Part shown: positions 53,728 to 62,029 of the stretch, one piece after another | Numbering within the stretch: position 1 is the stretch's first letter | Layout of the letters: the number at the start of each line of letters is the position of its first letter | NCBI GenBank assembly: GCA_021733925.1 | Contig: JAIPJY010000010.1 | Span: 91,380 to 155,379, forward strand | Direction of reading: 5' to 3' | From: Prosthecobacter sp. | GTDB lineage: Bacteria; Verrucomicrobiota; Verrucomicrobiia; Verrucomicrobiales; Verrucomicrobiaceae | DNA length: 64,000 nt | Program-made: the position numbers and the translations under genes | Notes under the pieces: model-generated | The model's database searches: none | The model's input: only the letters and a program-made list of their open reading frames with translations | What the model was told of the DNA's origin: nothing

Positions 53728-54161
53728 GCTCCCGGAGGGAGCAGAGAAATTAGCCGGTGGTGAAGCGAGGCTTGCCGAGCGAGAACCACCGGATCACACG
53801 AGTCACACACCCAAGCTCAAGGGCGCATGCCGGAGGTATGCGAGAACCATACTTGGGCTCCTCGCTGGCGCTGGGTGGCTGACATTTCTCGCATACCTTC
53901 GGCATGCATCTCAGAACGGGGATGTTTTCATCGTATCGTCCGGTGGTTCCCGCTGCACCGCTTCGCGGTTCCGCTCCACCACCGGCTAATCTCTCGGCTT
54001 TGCCTTCGGCTGTCTCCGCTTCGCTACGGCTCCCTGCCGGGAGCCCATGCATCTCAGTGTCCTCCGGCTCCGACCCCTTGTCGAAAACAAACCCCTGCTC
54101 GATTCCACGTCCCTCCCACGTACTCATCTCGAACCTCCTCTTCCCAAACACTTTCTCTCCC
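53728..54161. repeat. foldback element, no gene
   Basis: Nested inverted repeats: AGAAATTAGCCGGTGGTG (about 53744) pairs with CACCACCGGCTAAT (about 53976); CGAGAACCACCGGA with TCCGGTGGTT; GCATGCCGGAGGTATGCGAG (about 53825) with CTCGCATACCTTCGGCATGC (about 53888). The element spans about 250 bp and has no coding frame of its own. Confidence 0.75.
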
Positions 54162-55085
54162 ATGCGCCTCTGCACTCTCTCCATTCTCCAGCTCCTCATC
54201 GCGCTTCTCCTCACCTCACGCACCCCCGCCGCTGAAGCCCCCGCAAAGCCCATCGCCTCAGCCACCCCCACCGAGCGCATCGCCCTCTGGCCCGGCAAAG
54301 CCCCCGTTGGCGATGGCACCTTCGAAGCCAGTACGCACGAGCTGCAAGTCTTCCTCCCGCCCGCCGCCAAAGCCAACGGCGCAGCCATCGTCCTCTGCCC
54401 CGGCGGCGGCTACATCCGCCACGTCACCGACCGCGAGGGCTACCCCATCGCCGAATGGCTCAACGAGCACGGCATCGCCTGCATCATCCTCGAGTATCGC
54501 CTGCCAAAGCTCCGCCACGCCGTGCCCCTCCTCGATGCCCAGCGCGCCCTGCGCCTCACCCGCGCCAATGCCACACGCTGGCACATCGATCCCCAGCGCA
54601 TCGGCATCCTCGGCTTCTCCGCCGGCGGCCACGTCGCCTCCACCGCCACCACCCACTTCGATTCCGGCAAACCCGACGCCACCGATCCCGTCGAGCGCTT
54701 CAGCTCCCGCCCCGACTTCGCCTGGCTCATCTACCCCGTCGTCACCATGGGCAAGTACACCCACACCGGCTCCCGCAAAGAACTCCTCGGCGAAACCCCA
54801 CCCGCCGATCTAATGCGCCTCTACTCCAACGAACTCCAGGTCACCGCAGACACCCCGCCCGTCTTCTTCGCCCACGCCATCGATGACAAAGCCGTCCCCA
54901 TCGAAAACAGCCGCCAGTTCGTCGTTGCCATGAAATACCACAAACTCCCCGTCGAGCTCCTCGAACTCCCCACCGGCGGCCACGGCCTCAACGGCTGCAA
55001 AGGCCCCCTCTGGGAGCAGTGGAAAGCCGCCGCCCTCGCATGGTCAGCCAAACAGGGCATCCTCCCCGTGCTCAAAATCGACTAG
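54162..55085 (+). CDS. secreted alpha/beta-hydrolase (esterase-like)
   Basis: 307 residues from ATG 54162, signal MRLCTLSILQLLIALLLTSR. AAIVLCPGGGYIRHVTDREG is the oxyanion-hole block and IGILGFSAGGHVAST the nucleophile elbow. A downstream VFFAHAIDDKAVPIENSRQF with LPTGGHGLNGC supplies the Asp and His. Same architecture as the esterase at 41258 and about the same length, so probably a paralogue acting on acetylated sugars. Substrate not determined. Confidence 0.87.
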   Translation: MRLCTLSILQLLIALLLTSRTPAAEAPAKPIASATPTERIALWPGKAPVGDGTFEASTHELQVFLPPAAKANGAAIVLCPGGGYIRHVTDREGYPIAEWLNEHGIACIILEYRLPKLRHAVPLLDAQRALRLTRANATRWHIDPQRIGILGFSAGGHVASTATTHFDSGKPDATDPVERFSSRPDFAWLIYPVVTMGKYTHTGSRKELLGETPPADLMRLYSNELQVTADTPPVFFAHAIDDKAVPIENSRQFVVAMKYHKLPVELLELPTGGHGLNGCKGPLWEQWKAAALAWSAKQGILPVLKID

Positions 55086-55185
55086 GTCATATTGAATTCT
55101 CAGCCTCCGTTCCCAGCATCCGTACTGGGAGCGCCGACATTTTGTCGGCCTCAGTCGAAGGTGCCCGCTGCACACAAACCATTCA
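55086..55185. other. short spacer before MITE copy B
   Basis: Nothing recognised; the MITE copy follows at 55186 and ends near 55363. From 55364 to 55429 there is no gene. Confidence 0.5.
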
Positions 55186-55363
55186 TATCATGAGCAGTTA
55201 AAAAAGGATCTGGACAGAAGGGGGCCTATTTTTAACCACAGAGGCACGATGGACACAGAGGTTTGCACTCAAGACCGGCTTCAGATCTCTGCGCTCATCG
55301 TGCCTCTGTGGTGGATTCATTGCTGAGATACAGACCTGTTTTCAATTGTTCGTGGTATCACTT
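55186..55363 (+). mobile_element. MITE-like element, copy B
   Basis: Inverted copy of 46671-46848, about 90% identical by eye (ATCTGGACAGAAGGGGGCCT, CAATTG end). Keeps the internal CACAGAGGCACGATG stem. Confidence 0.8.
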
Positions 55364-55429
55364 CACACAAACCAGCTAGAGCACACCATCCCATGCCCGC
55401 CGCGCATCTGCAGCGCTTGGGTTGCTTCT

Positions 55430-55768
55430 TCACTTCATCCAGCCAAGCAGCCCTGCGATGCCCCAAAGCACTCCCGCCACTGCAGCGAGCGGAATGAACC
55501 AACTGGCAGGCGGGGCTATCTTTTCCTTCTTGGAAAGCCTGTGCGCCCGCACGCCCAGCACGCAGATACCACAGACAAGCAGGAACCAGTGTAGCATGAA
55601 CTCAAGGTCCACCCTCTCTGCCGCTGCTGTGGCGAGAAAATCATAAGCCAGGCCATGAGTGCAAAAATGCGCCAGAGTAAGCAAAAGCAACAAGGGCGGC
55701 AGTTGGTTCGCCGGGCAGACGCTTGTTCTGTTTTTTGGCCTGAGCAGCTCAGCAATTCCTTCTGCCAC
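55430..55768 (-). CDS. small membrane hypothetical protein
   Basis: 112 residues with three hydrophobic segments (LPPLLLLLTLAHFCTHGLAY, LHWFLLVCGICVLGVRA, WFIPLAAVAGVLWGIAGLLG). The start at 55768 is GTG; an internal ATG gives about 55 residues. It follows another small membrane gene on the same strand, so the pair may be one unit. Function unknown. Confidence 0.5.
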   Translation of the reverse strand: MAEGIAELLRPKNRTSVCPANQLPPLLLLLTLAHFCTHGLAYDFLATAAAERVDLEFMLHWFLLVCGICVLGVRAHRLSKKEKIAPPASWFIPLAAVAGVLWGIAGLLGWMK

Positions 55769-55798
55769 CCCACCCGGCGCTCCCTGTCGTAAAACGCT

Positions 55799-56203
55799 TC
55801 ACGACACTCCCTTCATGCCCTCCAACAACCAACTCCGCACCGACGCCCTCGTCAGCATCCGGTACACGCTCACCACCGCCGCCATCACCACCAGCCTCAC
55901 GCACACTTCTTCGATCGACTCACGGCTGTAATAGGCAGCCATTCGGATTGGCAGGCCGACGAACGCCACCCAGCACAAAGTCAGCACAATCACACGCGCA
56001 TCCAGCGATCTCCTCCACAGCCCTGCCGCCAGCCACGCCGGCACTCCGCTAATCATGAGGCCCACCATCACCCAAATCACCTGAATGTCCCACGGCTGCT
56101 CTGACACACTTTGGACAAAGCCCTGGATGCAGACGATTCCAGAGAACAGCGCCCACAAACCAAACAGCACAGCGACAGGGCGAACGGGCAGGGGAGTTTT
56201 CAT
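55799..56203 (-). CDS. membrane hypothetical protein
   Basis: 134 residues from ATG 56203 with four hydrophobic segments (AVLFGLWALFSGIVCIQGF; IQVIWVMVGLMISGVPAWLA; VIVLTLCWVAFVGLPIRMAA; RLVVMAAVVSVYRML). It lies 30 nt upstream of the small membrane gene on the same strand. No family recognised. Confidence 0.6.
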   Translation of the reverse strand: MKTPLPVRPVAVLFGLWALFSGIVCIQGFVQSVSEQPWDIQVIWVMVGLMISGVPAWLAAGLWRRSLDARVIVLTLCWVAFVGLPIRMAAYYSRESIEEVCVRLVVMAAVVSVYRMLTRASVRSWLLEGMKGVS

Positions 56204-56446
56204 ATCACAGGGGCATGGCCTCAAATCGTTGTTCCACATCCTATACATGCCCATCTCAAAATCAGCCACGATTTACGGTGGTATATTATAGCATTGCCAG
56301 CCACGCCAAAATTCACCGCCTTCATGCCCCGCATCCGCCCAATTTTCAATTCTCAGTTTTCAGTTCTCAGTTTACAATCCCACCTGCCGTAGCTCCACGC
56401 ACAGTCGCCCCTGCATCAGGTCACACACTCCTCCCACGCCCCCCTC

Positions 56447-57058
56447 ATGCGCACCTTCACCAGCCGCACCGCCACCCGAGTGAAAAATGGACGCGTGCAG
56501 CCCAAGAACCGCACCCGCCCCACCAGCCACCTCGGCTGCGTCATCGACCGCGAATCCCCCGGGCGCGGCTACCAGCATGTCATCACCAAGGCCGACCTCC
56601 AGGCCTTCCTCGACATCATCCCCGACTGGGACCGCTACTCAGAGCGGCTGGAGCGCATCGTCCTCGCCGCCCCCGGCGATCACTGCGACGGCATGTATGA
56701 ATTCTTCCACCGTGAAGAGAGCGGCGTCATTTACCTCCACGCCTGGGCTCAGGATCTCTGGGTGGTCATGACGCCGCAAGACTTCCAGGCCCATCAGCAC
56801 ATCTACGACAAGCTCGGCGTCCGCTACGACATCAGCCCAGAGCGCGTGTGCTGCTACTTCTCCGCCGCCCAGGCCCGCGCCTACACCCTCCTCCACGTCT
56901 TCCTGCACGAGCTCGGCCACCACTTTGACCGCATCCACCAGAAGCACCTCGGCGCCACCAAAGGCGAGGACTACGCCGAGCACTTCGCCAACAACCTCCT
57001 CGCCCCCCTCCTGCCCCGCTACATCCAAGTCTTCGGCCCCCCGCAGACCTCTGAGTAA
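56447..57058 (+). CDS. zinc metallopeptidase-like protein
   Basis: 203 residues. LLHVFLHELGHHFDRIHQKH carries HExxH (HELGHH) with an adjacent helix, the signature of zinc peptidases, and EDYAEHFANNLLAPL downstream could give the third ligand Glu (NE-type). No signal peptide is obvious; the N-terminus is basic. It may be a cytoplasmic or secreted protease of unknown substrate. Annotated by motif alone. Confidence 0.75.
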   Translation: MRTFTSRTATRVKNGRVQPKNRTRPTSHLGCVIDRESPGRGYQHVITKADLQAFLDIIPDWDRYSERLERIVLAAPGDHCDGMYEFFHREESGVIYLHAWAQDLWVVMTPQDFQAHQHIYDKLGVRYDISPERVCCYFSAAQARAYTLLHVFLHELGHHFDRIHQKHLGATKGEDYAEHFANNLLAPLLPRYIQVFGPPQTSE

Positions 57059-57121
57059 GGCAGCCCCGCTCCTGCGGAACAGGGAAACCCAGCAGCACCC
57101 CCACTACACCCTCATCACCGC

Positions 57122-57370
57122 TCACGCCCACCGGCGGTACGCCCAGATCAGGGCGCCCGTCACCACCAGCGTCACCAGTCCCGTGAGAGCCTCGCGGCCT
57201 TTTCCATCCTTCCACCGCCACACGGCCCGCATGTCCAGCTCCCTCAGCCGCTTCCATTCGTCCGGCAGGTCGTAGCGCCGCCTGCGCCACAGCCACAGCA
57301 CCACGCTGCCGATGTACACGCACACGTCGTCCAGCATCCATCCCAGCATCAGAGGTCCCAGAGCAGCCAT
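57122..57370 (-). CDS. small membrane hypothetical protein
   Basis: 82 residues. Two hydrophobic stretches (LGPLMLGWMLDDVCVYIGSV and ALTGLVTLVVTGALIWAY) with a basic middle (WLWRRRRYDLPDEWKRLREL). Good start at ATG 57370. Function unknown. Confidence 0.6.
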   Translation of the reverse strand: MAALGPLMLGWMLDDVCVYIGSVVLWLWRRRRYDLPDEWKRLRELDMRAVWRWKDGKGREALTGLVTLVVTGALIWAYRRWA

Positions 57371-57553
57371 ACGTCAGACGCGCAGCCTATTCTGGACTCC
57401 GTCCGTCAGGCAATGCCAAAAGAGCGCCACACACCCCAGCGCCCTCAGACGCACAAGCCGCTCAACCCAACTCCAACGTTCACCGTTGAGCATTCAAAGT
57501 CCGGCATTCAATGTTCAATGTTGAGCGTTCAATGTTCAACGTTTCCGCCCCCC

Positions 57554-57844
57554 TCACCACAGCATCGGCGTCTTCCCCGCCTGCGGCATCCGAAAATCCA
57601 GCAGCTCCGCCAGCGACACCTTGCCCGCGCAAAAGTCCCAGCCCAACCCCAGCGCCGCGATCTGGCTCGGCGTGATGTGCACCCGCCGCAGCTCCTCCGT
57701 GCGGTCCACATCAAAGCACCCCGCACGCACGTACGCCGCCGCATCCCCCGGCGAAAACCCCGCCTTCAGCCACTGCCGCGCGGCCACCTCCGTACCTTCG
57801 ATTGCAGCACTCATTTCAGCAAGATCACGCGGGCTCGGGTTCAT
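57554..57844 (-). CDS. small hypothetical protein behind an operator-like repeat
   Basis: 96 residues, soluble, helical. Helix LAEMSAAIEGTEVAARQWLK and the segment GFSPGDAAAYVRAGCF resemble an alpha-helical regulator or DNA-binding-like domain, but no family was recognised. A promoter and inverted repeat directly precede the ATG (57852-57893), which leaves almost no leader. It may be autoregulated. Confidence 0.6.
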   Translation of the reverse strand: MNPSPRDLAEMSAAIEGTEVAARQWLKAGFSPGDAAAYVRAGCFDVDRTEELRRVHITPSQIAALGLGWDFCAGKVSLAELLDFRMPQAGKTPMLW

Positions 57845-57851
57845 GCCGCCG

Positions 57852-57893
57852 CCTATAGCACAGTTTCAACAACTGTTCAAACAAACAGTTGTT
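57852..57893 (-). promoter_or_regulatory. promoter with overlapping inverted repeat
   Basis: The minus strand reads TTGAAC, 17 nt, TATAGG, with the last base at 57852, 8 nt before the ATG at 57844. An inverted repeat AACAACTGTT-6-AACAGTTGTT (57868-57893) overlaps the -35 side, as an operator would. Confidence 0.55.
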
Positions 57894-58040
57894 TAAAATC
57901 ACCTGCATCATCAGGCAGATTTCTCATAAATCAAAAATGCACCAGCAGGCCGCTCGATAACAATACAAAAAAACGCCCGGCAGGAAATCTCGCCGGGCGC
58001 TCTTCAAATTCACCGGGCTCAGGTCAGCAGACCCGGCCCC

Positions 58041-58259
58041 TCACACCCTCAGGGTGGCCGGCGGTGGCGGTGGTGGTGGCGGCGGTGGCGGTGGCGGTGG
58101 CGGTGGCGCGCCACCCGCAGGCGATCCATCCACGTTCGTCGAGCCCGCGCTGTTCGTGCCGATGAAGCTCGAGCCCATGTTCGACGGGTCATCCTTGCGG
58201 TGGCGATCCTTCAGCGGCTTGCTGCCACCGAAGTACACGCGCACACCGCCCATCACCAT
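58041..58259 (-). CDS. small protein with polyproline tail
   Basis: 72 residues from ATG 58259. A short N-terminal part (VRVYFGGSKPLKDRHRKDDP) is followed by a Gly/Ser/Asn segment and 16 consecutive prolines near the C-terminus. The prolines come from a GGTGGC-type repeat on the plus strand. Such proline tails can bind SH3-like or profilin-like partners in eukaryotes; in bacteria they are usually surface or linker sequence. Real status uncertain. Confidence 0.45.
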   Translation of the reverse strand: MVMGGVRVYFGGSKPLKDRHRKDDPSNMGSSFIGTNSAGSTNVDGSPAGGAPPPPPPPPPPPPPPPPATLRV

Positions 58260-58324
58260 GGTTCAAAGGGCAGGGCAGGGGAGGCGGGCCTTGCCAAGTC
58301 CGCCTATGCAGTCCATTTGCAGGC

Positions 58325-58837
58325 ATGAAATCAGGAAATGAACGGACCTGCAGTAGCATGTTCACTCGCCCCTCGTTCATCACAGGCCTTCTCGCCGGAA
58401 TGCTGCTGTCCTTCCTCCTGCATCACCTGCTCCAGCGTGACAGTGTTCCCACGCAAATTCCCGAACTTGCTTCGGTGCATGCAGGTCAAACCAGCAAACA
58501 CACAATCATAGGCTACCTGAAACGAGATACGATGGGCGCCAGCATTTACGAATCCTTCCATCGTGCCTGGGCTGAAGGCGGAGACCTCGCCACCAGCGAG
58601 ATCGATGAAAAAAGCGAAAGCAGGGCGCATGTGACAGTCAGCGGCCTTGATCACATTTTTAATCCCAGTGCGACGCCGATCCACGGCCTTTTCACAGGCG
58701 ACTTCACACGCCAAGATCTGGTGCCAAATCACTACGGAATTCTGAACTTGGAATCCGCCGTTTTTTTGCCCACCGATCCATCCCTATATCAATTTTATAC
58801 ACCCGCAGAGAGCCCACCAGACAGCCCTCCCAAGTGA
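58325..58837 (+). CDS. membrane-anchored hypothetical protein
   Basis: 170 residues. One transmembrane helix (FITGLLAGMLLSFLLHHLLQ) near the N-terminus and a soluble periplasmic part with a YESFHRAWAEGGDLATSEID helix and C-terminal strands. Start ATG 58325, alternatives at 58358. Function unknown. Confidence 0.6.
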   Translation: MKSGNERTCSSMFTRPSFITGLLAGMLLSFLLHHLLQRDSVPTQIPELASVHAGQTSKHTIIGYLKRDTMGASIYESFHRAWAEGGDLATSEIDEKSESRAHVTVSGLDHIFNPSATPIHGLFTGDFTRQDLVPNHYGILNLESAVFLPTDPSLYQFYTPAESPPDSPPK

Positions 58838-58862
58838 TGGGTGCCCGGCCTGACACCAGCCC

Positions 58863-59231
58863 TCACCCGGCAATCATCACCCACGCTACATCCATCAGCA
58901 GGATCGCCCCCACCGCCAAGCACCAGCTGCCGACCCACTTATACCACCTCAGCCTCGCAACGCCCTCAGCGTTACCCGCAAAAGGCTCATCACTTTCGGC
59001 GGCCCATTTCCCATAGAGGCCACTGCGCACCAGGCCCGCCTTCGTGACGCCGCTCGTTCCAGGCGGCACCCAAAAAAAGCCGCACGGCCTTCCCAGCTTG
59101 ATCCACGCTTCCTCCGACTCCGCCCAAACCTGTCGCAGCAAACGATCAAAGGCGACAAAGCTCAGCACCATGAAAACACCGCCCGTGAAAAGACACGCGA
59201 ACGCTATTAAAATGACCGTGTGATTCGTCAT
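58863..59231 (-). CDS. membrane hypothetical protein
   Basis: 122 residues from ATG 59231. Two transmembrane helices (VILIAFACLFTGGVFMVLSF and WCLAVGAILLMDVAWVMIAG) flank a polar domain with RPCGFFWVPPGTSGVTKAGL. Function unknown. Confidence 0.6.
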   Translation of the reverse strand: MTNHTVILIAFACLFTGGVFMVLSFVAFDRLLRQVWAESEEAWIKLGRPCGFFWVPPGTSGVTKAGLVRSGLYGKWAAESDEPFAGNAEGVARLRWYKWVGSWCLAVGAILLMDVAWVMIAG

Positions 59232-59313
59232 GCAGAAAAATTTACTTCGGTCAGGATGCAAGGTCAATGCCGCCCTGTCCATTCATGCCCGTCCCGTCAA
59301 TGCTTCCCTTTGC

Positions 59314-59418
59314 TCACTCCTTTTCCGTCAACTTAGCGACGCTGTAAAAATTAACGACCAAGCCAACAAGGCTCAAGAAAGCATAGGTATACGTGCCAAC
59401 AAAAATGCTACCCACCAT
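59314..59418 (-). pseudogene. truncated small membrane protein
   Basis: 34 residues (MVGSIFVGTYTYAFLSLVGL then VVNFYSVAKLTEKE) with a single helix. Upstream in frame is the dispersed repeat (59430-59600), so any original N-terminus was replaced. Possibly a decayed relative of the neighbouring small membrane genes. Confidence 0.4.
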
Positions 59419-59429
59419 CATTGAGCACA

Positions 59430-59600
59430 TGTCACGCATGAATGGCACTCGGTTAAGGCACATCCTCGAGGAATTAAACGCCGCAGGCCAAAGCGTCCCG
59501 GAGCGCGGACTTCCAGTCCGCAGCAGGTCGCTTGCAATCAGCGTTTGTGAATACACGCAAACCTCAGCAAGCACGAAGACATCGGTGACGCGAAAGTAAA
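59430..59600. repeat. dispersed repeat with TGAATGGCACTCGGTTAAGG and CGGACTTCCAGTCCG
   Basis: TGAATGGCACTCGGTTAAGG (59438) and GAGCGCGGACTTCCAGTCCG (59502) match motifs near 44028, 44117, 44352, 49580 and 49636. No gene 59419-59697. Confidence 0.7.
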
Positions 59601-59697
59601 TGCGGCAGGGATGCTTCACCGCAGCATATCTATGCAGCCTGCGGTCTTCCTCGCCAAACACACGCAGCCCAGCACAGTCTCAGAAGTCCACCCACCC

Positions 59698-60228
59698 TCA
59701 TCCGCAGTCGCAGTCCAGGCACCCATGCGTCGCGCAGCTGCGGCACACACGCTCCACCTCCTCGCGCAGTCGTCTCCGCGCACGCAGCAGCCGCACGTTC
59801 AGCGTGTTCACCCGTTGATTCGTCGCCATCGCGATCTCCGTCGCCGTCTCCCCACCCAGGTCGATTCGCCGCAGCAGCTCCGCATCCGCCTCCGGCAGCG
59901 CCGGCAGCAGCTTCATCACGCACTGGCACAGCGTCCTTTCGTCCTCCGGCTCCATCACCTCCGGCAGCTCATGCACCAGCTTCTCCAGCGCCGCATCCCG
60001 CGTCGTGCGGCGACGGTGCGCATCGATGATCGCATGGCGCAGCACCCGGTAAAACCACGTCACCACCCCTTCAGCATCCTCCGGCACGTTGTCCGCCTTC
60101 AGCGCCTTCATGAGACATTCCTGCACCAGATCCGCCGCCAGTTCAGCATCACCCGTACGCTGACGCGCAAAGCCGATGAAGGCATCAAGATGCTGGAGGA
60201 GCGGGTCAGTGCGCATGCCGTACTTCAT
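59698..60228 (-). CDS. ECF sigma factor with C-terminal Cys cluster
   Basis: 176 residues from ATG 60228. Region 2 is ADLVQECLMKALKADNVPED and VVTWFYRVLRHAIIDAHRRR; region 4 is LPALPEADAELLRRIDLGGE and TATEIAMATNQRVNTLNVRL. The C-terminal CRSCATHGCLDCDCG adds five cysteines, a possible metal or redox sensor module replacing a separate anti-sigma. It is transcribed away from the HMA-MauE gene and probably controls it, with about 118 nt between starts. No anti-sigma is nearby. Confidence 0.88.
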   Translation of the reverse strand: MKYGMRTDPLLQHLDAFIGFARQRTGDAELAADLVQECLMKALKADNVPEDAEGVVTWFYRVLRHAIIDAHRRRTTRDAALEKLVHELPEVMEPEDERTLCQCVMKLLPALPEADAELLRRIDLGGETATEIAMATNQRVNTLNVRLLRARRRLREEVERVCRSCATHGCLDCDCG

Positions 60229-60345
60229 ACGCACATCATCCCCAAAAATCATCCTGTAACACATTTTCACCTCATGCGTGTGCATCAGTGAGGACGCGCT
60301 TCATCACCGCCGCGCCCCATCCACCATCAACCCTCCCCAAAACTC

Positions 60346-61080
60346 ATGACACACTCCCAAACCTTCCCACTCACCAGCCTCACCTGCACCTCCTGCGTGG
60401 CCAAAGTCACCACACGTTTGCTCCGGCATCCCGACATCACCGCAGCCACCGTCACCCTCAGTCCGCCGCAGGCGCAGATCAGCACCCGCACCCCCTTCAG
60501 TGACGAAACCATGGACGAATGGCTCAAGCCCCTCGGCAAATACCGCGTGCAGTCATCCGCCCCCGCCGCTCCCGCATCCGCATCCGCACTGCCGCAAAAA
60601 TCCGTGCAGACCTATCGCCCGCTGCTGCTCCTCCTCGGCTACCTCCTCCTCGTCATCGCTGCCATCAGCATCAGTCATGGCACGCTGGATCTCCCGCTCG
60701 CCATGCGCCTCTTCATGGGCGGCTTCTTCGTCACCTTCTCCTTCTTCAAGCTGCTCGATCTACGCGGCTTCGCCGATGCCTACCGCAGCTACGATCTCGT
60801 CGCCAAAGCCTGGCCGCGTTACGGCTTCATCTATCCCTTCATCGAGCTCTCCCTCGGCCTCGCCTATCTCACACACCTCGCACCCCTCTGGGTGAATGGC
60901 ATCACCGCCCTCGTCATGGCCGTCAGTCTCGCCGGCGTGCTGCGTGCCGTCGCCTCCCGGCGCGCCATCCGCTGCGCCTGCCTCGGCACCGTCTTCCAGC
61001 TCCCCATGTCCACCGTCACCATCATCGAAGACGGCCTCATGCTCGCCATGGCCCTCACCACCTTGCTCCCATCCTTGTGA
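60346..61080 (+). CDS. HMA-domain and MauE/DoxX-like membrane protein
   Basis: 244 residues. An N-terminal metallochaperone-like domain has TSLTCTSCVAKVTTRLLRHP, with CxxC copper-binding cysteines, and PQAQISTRTPFS. It is followed by four transmembrane segments with KLLDLRGFADAYRSYDLVAK and RYGFIYPFIELSLGLAYL, the MauE-like core. Cys residues in RRAIRCACLG are conserved in this family. Likely a membrane metal-handling or thiol-relay protein, regulated by the divergent ECF sigma factor. Confidence 0.88.
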   Translation: MTHSQTFPLTSLTCTSCVAKVTTRLLRHPDITAATVTLSPPQAQISTRTPFSDETMDEWLKPLGKYRVQSSAPAAPASASALPQKSVQTYRPLLLLLGYLLLVIAAISISHGTLDLPLAMRLFMGGFFVTFSFFKLLDLRGFADAYRSYDLVAKAWPRYGFIYPFIELSLGLAYLTHLAPLWVNGITALVMAVSLAGVLRAVASRRAIRCACLGTVFQLPMSTVTIIEDGLMLAMALTTLLPSL

Positions 61081-61356
61081 AGATCGCATGAGGGGAGTCG
61101 CCTTTTTCACCGCGTCCATTCGGCTGAGGTTTGGAACTTCGACAATCAACGCCTCGATTGCTCGACAATCGTCAATCCAATCCGTGCAAGAGTGTCCTGG
61201 CTGTGCGCGATTGACGATTGATGAACAAGGATTGTTGATTTTTGAAGTGTCGATCCTGCATCAACGTTCGGCGTGGTTGCCAGGAGGTATGTCATGAAGA
61301 AGGCGTCACTCGATTGAGCGAGTTTCAATGGCACTGCCGGTTGCCCCCGCCTTCCC
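61081..61356. other. intergenic region, no gene
   Basis: A pair of inverted segments (GACAATCGTCAATC near 61167, GATTGACGATTG near 61211) may form a hairpin. No other feature seen. Confidence 0.5.
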
Positions 61357-61725
61357 TCACGCCAGCAGCCACTCCAGCGCCGCCTTCTCATCCACGAATA
61401 CATTCGCATCCATCCCCGCATTCATCGCCACCGTCACTCCAAACCGGCCGGGATCCATCATCCTCTCAGAGATCACCACCGCCACGCGTACCTTCCCCTC
61501 CGCAGCACGCGCCCAGTCACGCACAAACCGGTACCGCGGCGTCAGCTTCGGCGGTTGGATCCCTGAGACAGCCGTCAGCACCACCAGCAGCCGGCGCACA
61601 CCCGATTCACGCGCATACGAGATCGCGCCCGCCACCCTCTCCACCATCTCCGCCAGTTTAAAAACACCGGCAGGTCGAAAAACCGCGTGACCCTCTGCAG
61701 GGTCATTATAGGTGGGCGCGTTCAC
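61357..61725 (-). CDS. SpoIIAA/STAS-like hypothetical protein
   Basis: 122 residues. Strand-helix pattern: VFKLAEMVERVAGAISYARE, RRLLVVLTAVSGIQPPKL, KVRVAVVISERMMDPGRFGV, ANVFVDEKAALEWLLA. The order and the terminal helix resemble STAS/SpoIIAA-like domains, also seen in DUF-type proteins of Verrucomicrobiota. Function unknown. Confidence 0.55.
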   Translation of the reverse strand: MNAPTYNDPAEGHAVFRPAGVFKLAEMVERVAGAISYARESGVRRLLVVLTAVSGIQPPKLTPRYRFVRDWARAAEGKVRVAVVISERMMDPGRFGVTVAMNAGMDANVFVDEKAALEWLLA

Positions 61726-62029
61726 GGCTTGGATTTTACCCGTTCTAGGCTGCGTGTAAAATGGGGTGAACTGCCCATAGAGGTCAAACGCTTTTCATCT
61801 CAGAGTGGCCCGCGCGCTGTCATCCGCATGAATGAATTCTCCGCCGCCACCGTCAGTGATTCGCCTTGCTCCGCTCAGCGGCACATTCCAAATCCAAAAC
61901 TCCCCTGAAAATCGAACGTCCCGCTCTCCCAGCGCGTCCAAACTCCTCTCAGACACGATAGTTCTTTAGAAGGCCGGTTTAGATGGCGGTCTGCCCTCGT
62001 TCGCGGTATTCTCCCTTCATTTCCTGCCT
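61726..62029. other. intergenic region upstream of the PBP2 gene
   Basis: No gene. No clear promoter; the PBP2 start is preceded by CTTCATTTCCTGCCT, without a strong ribosome site. Confidence 0.5.
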
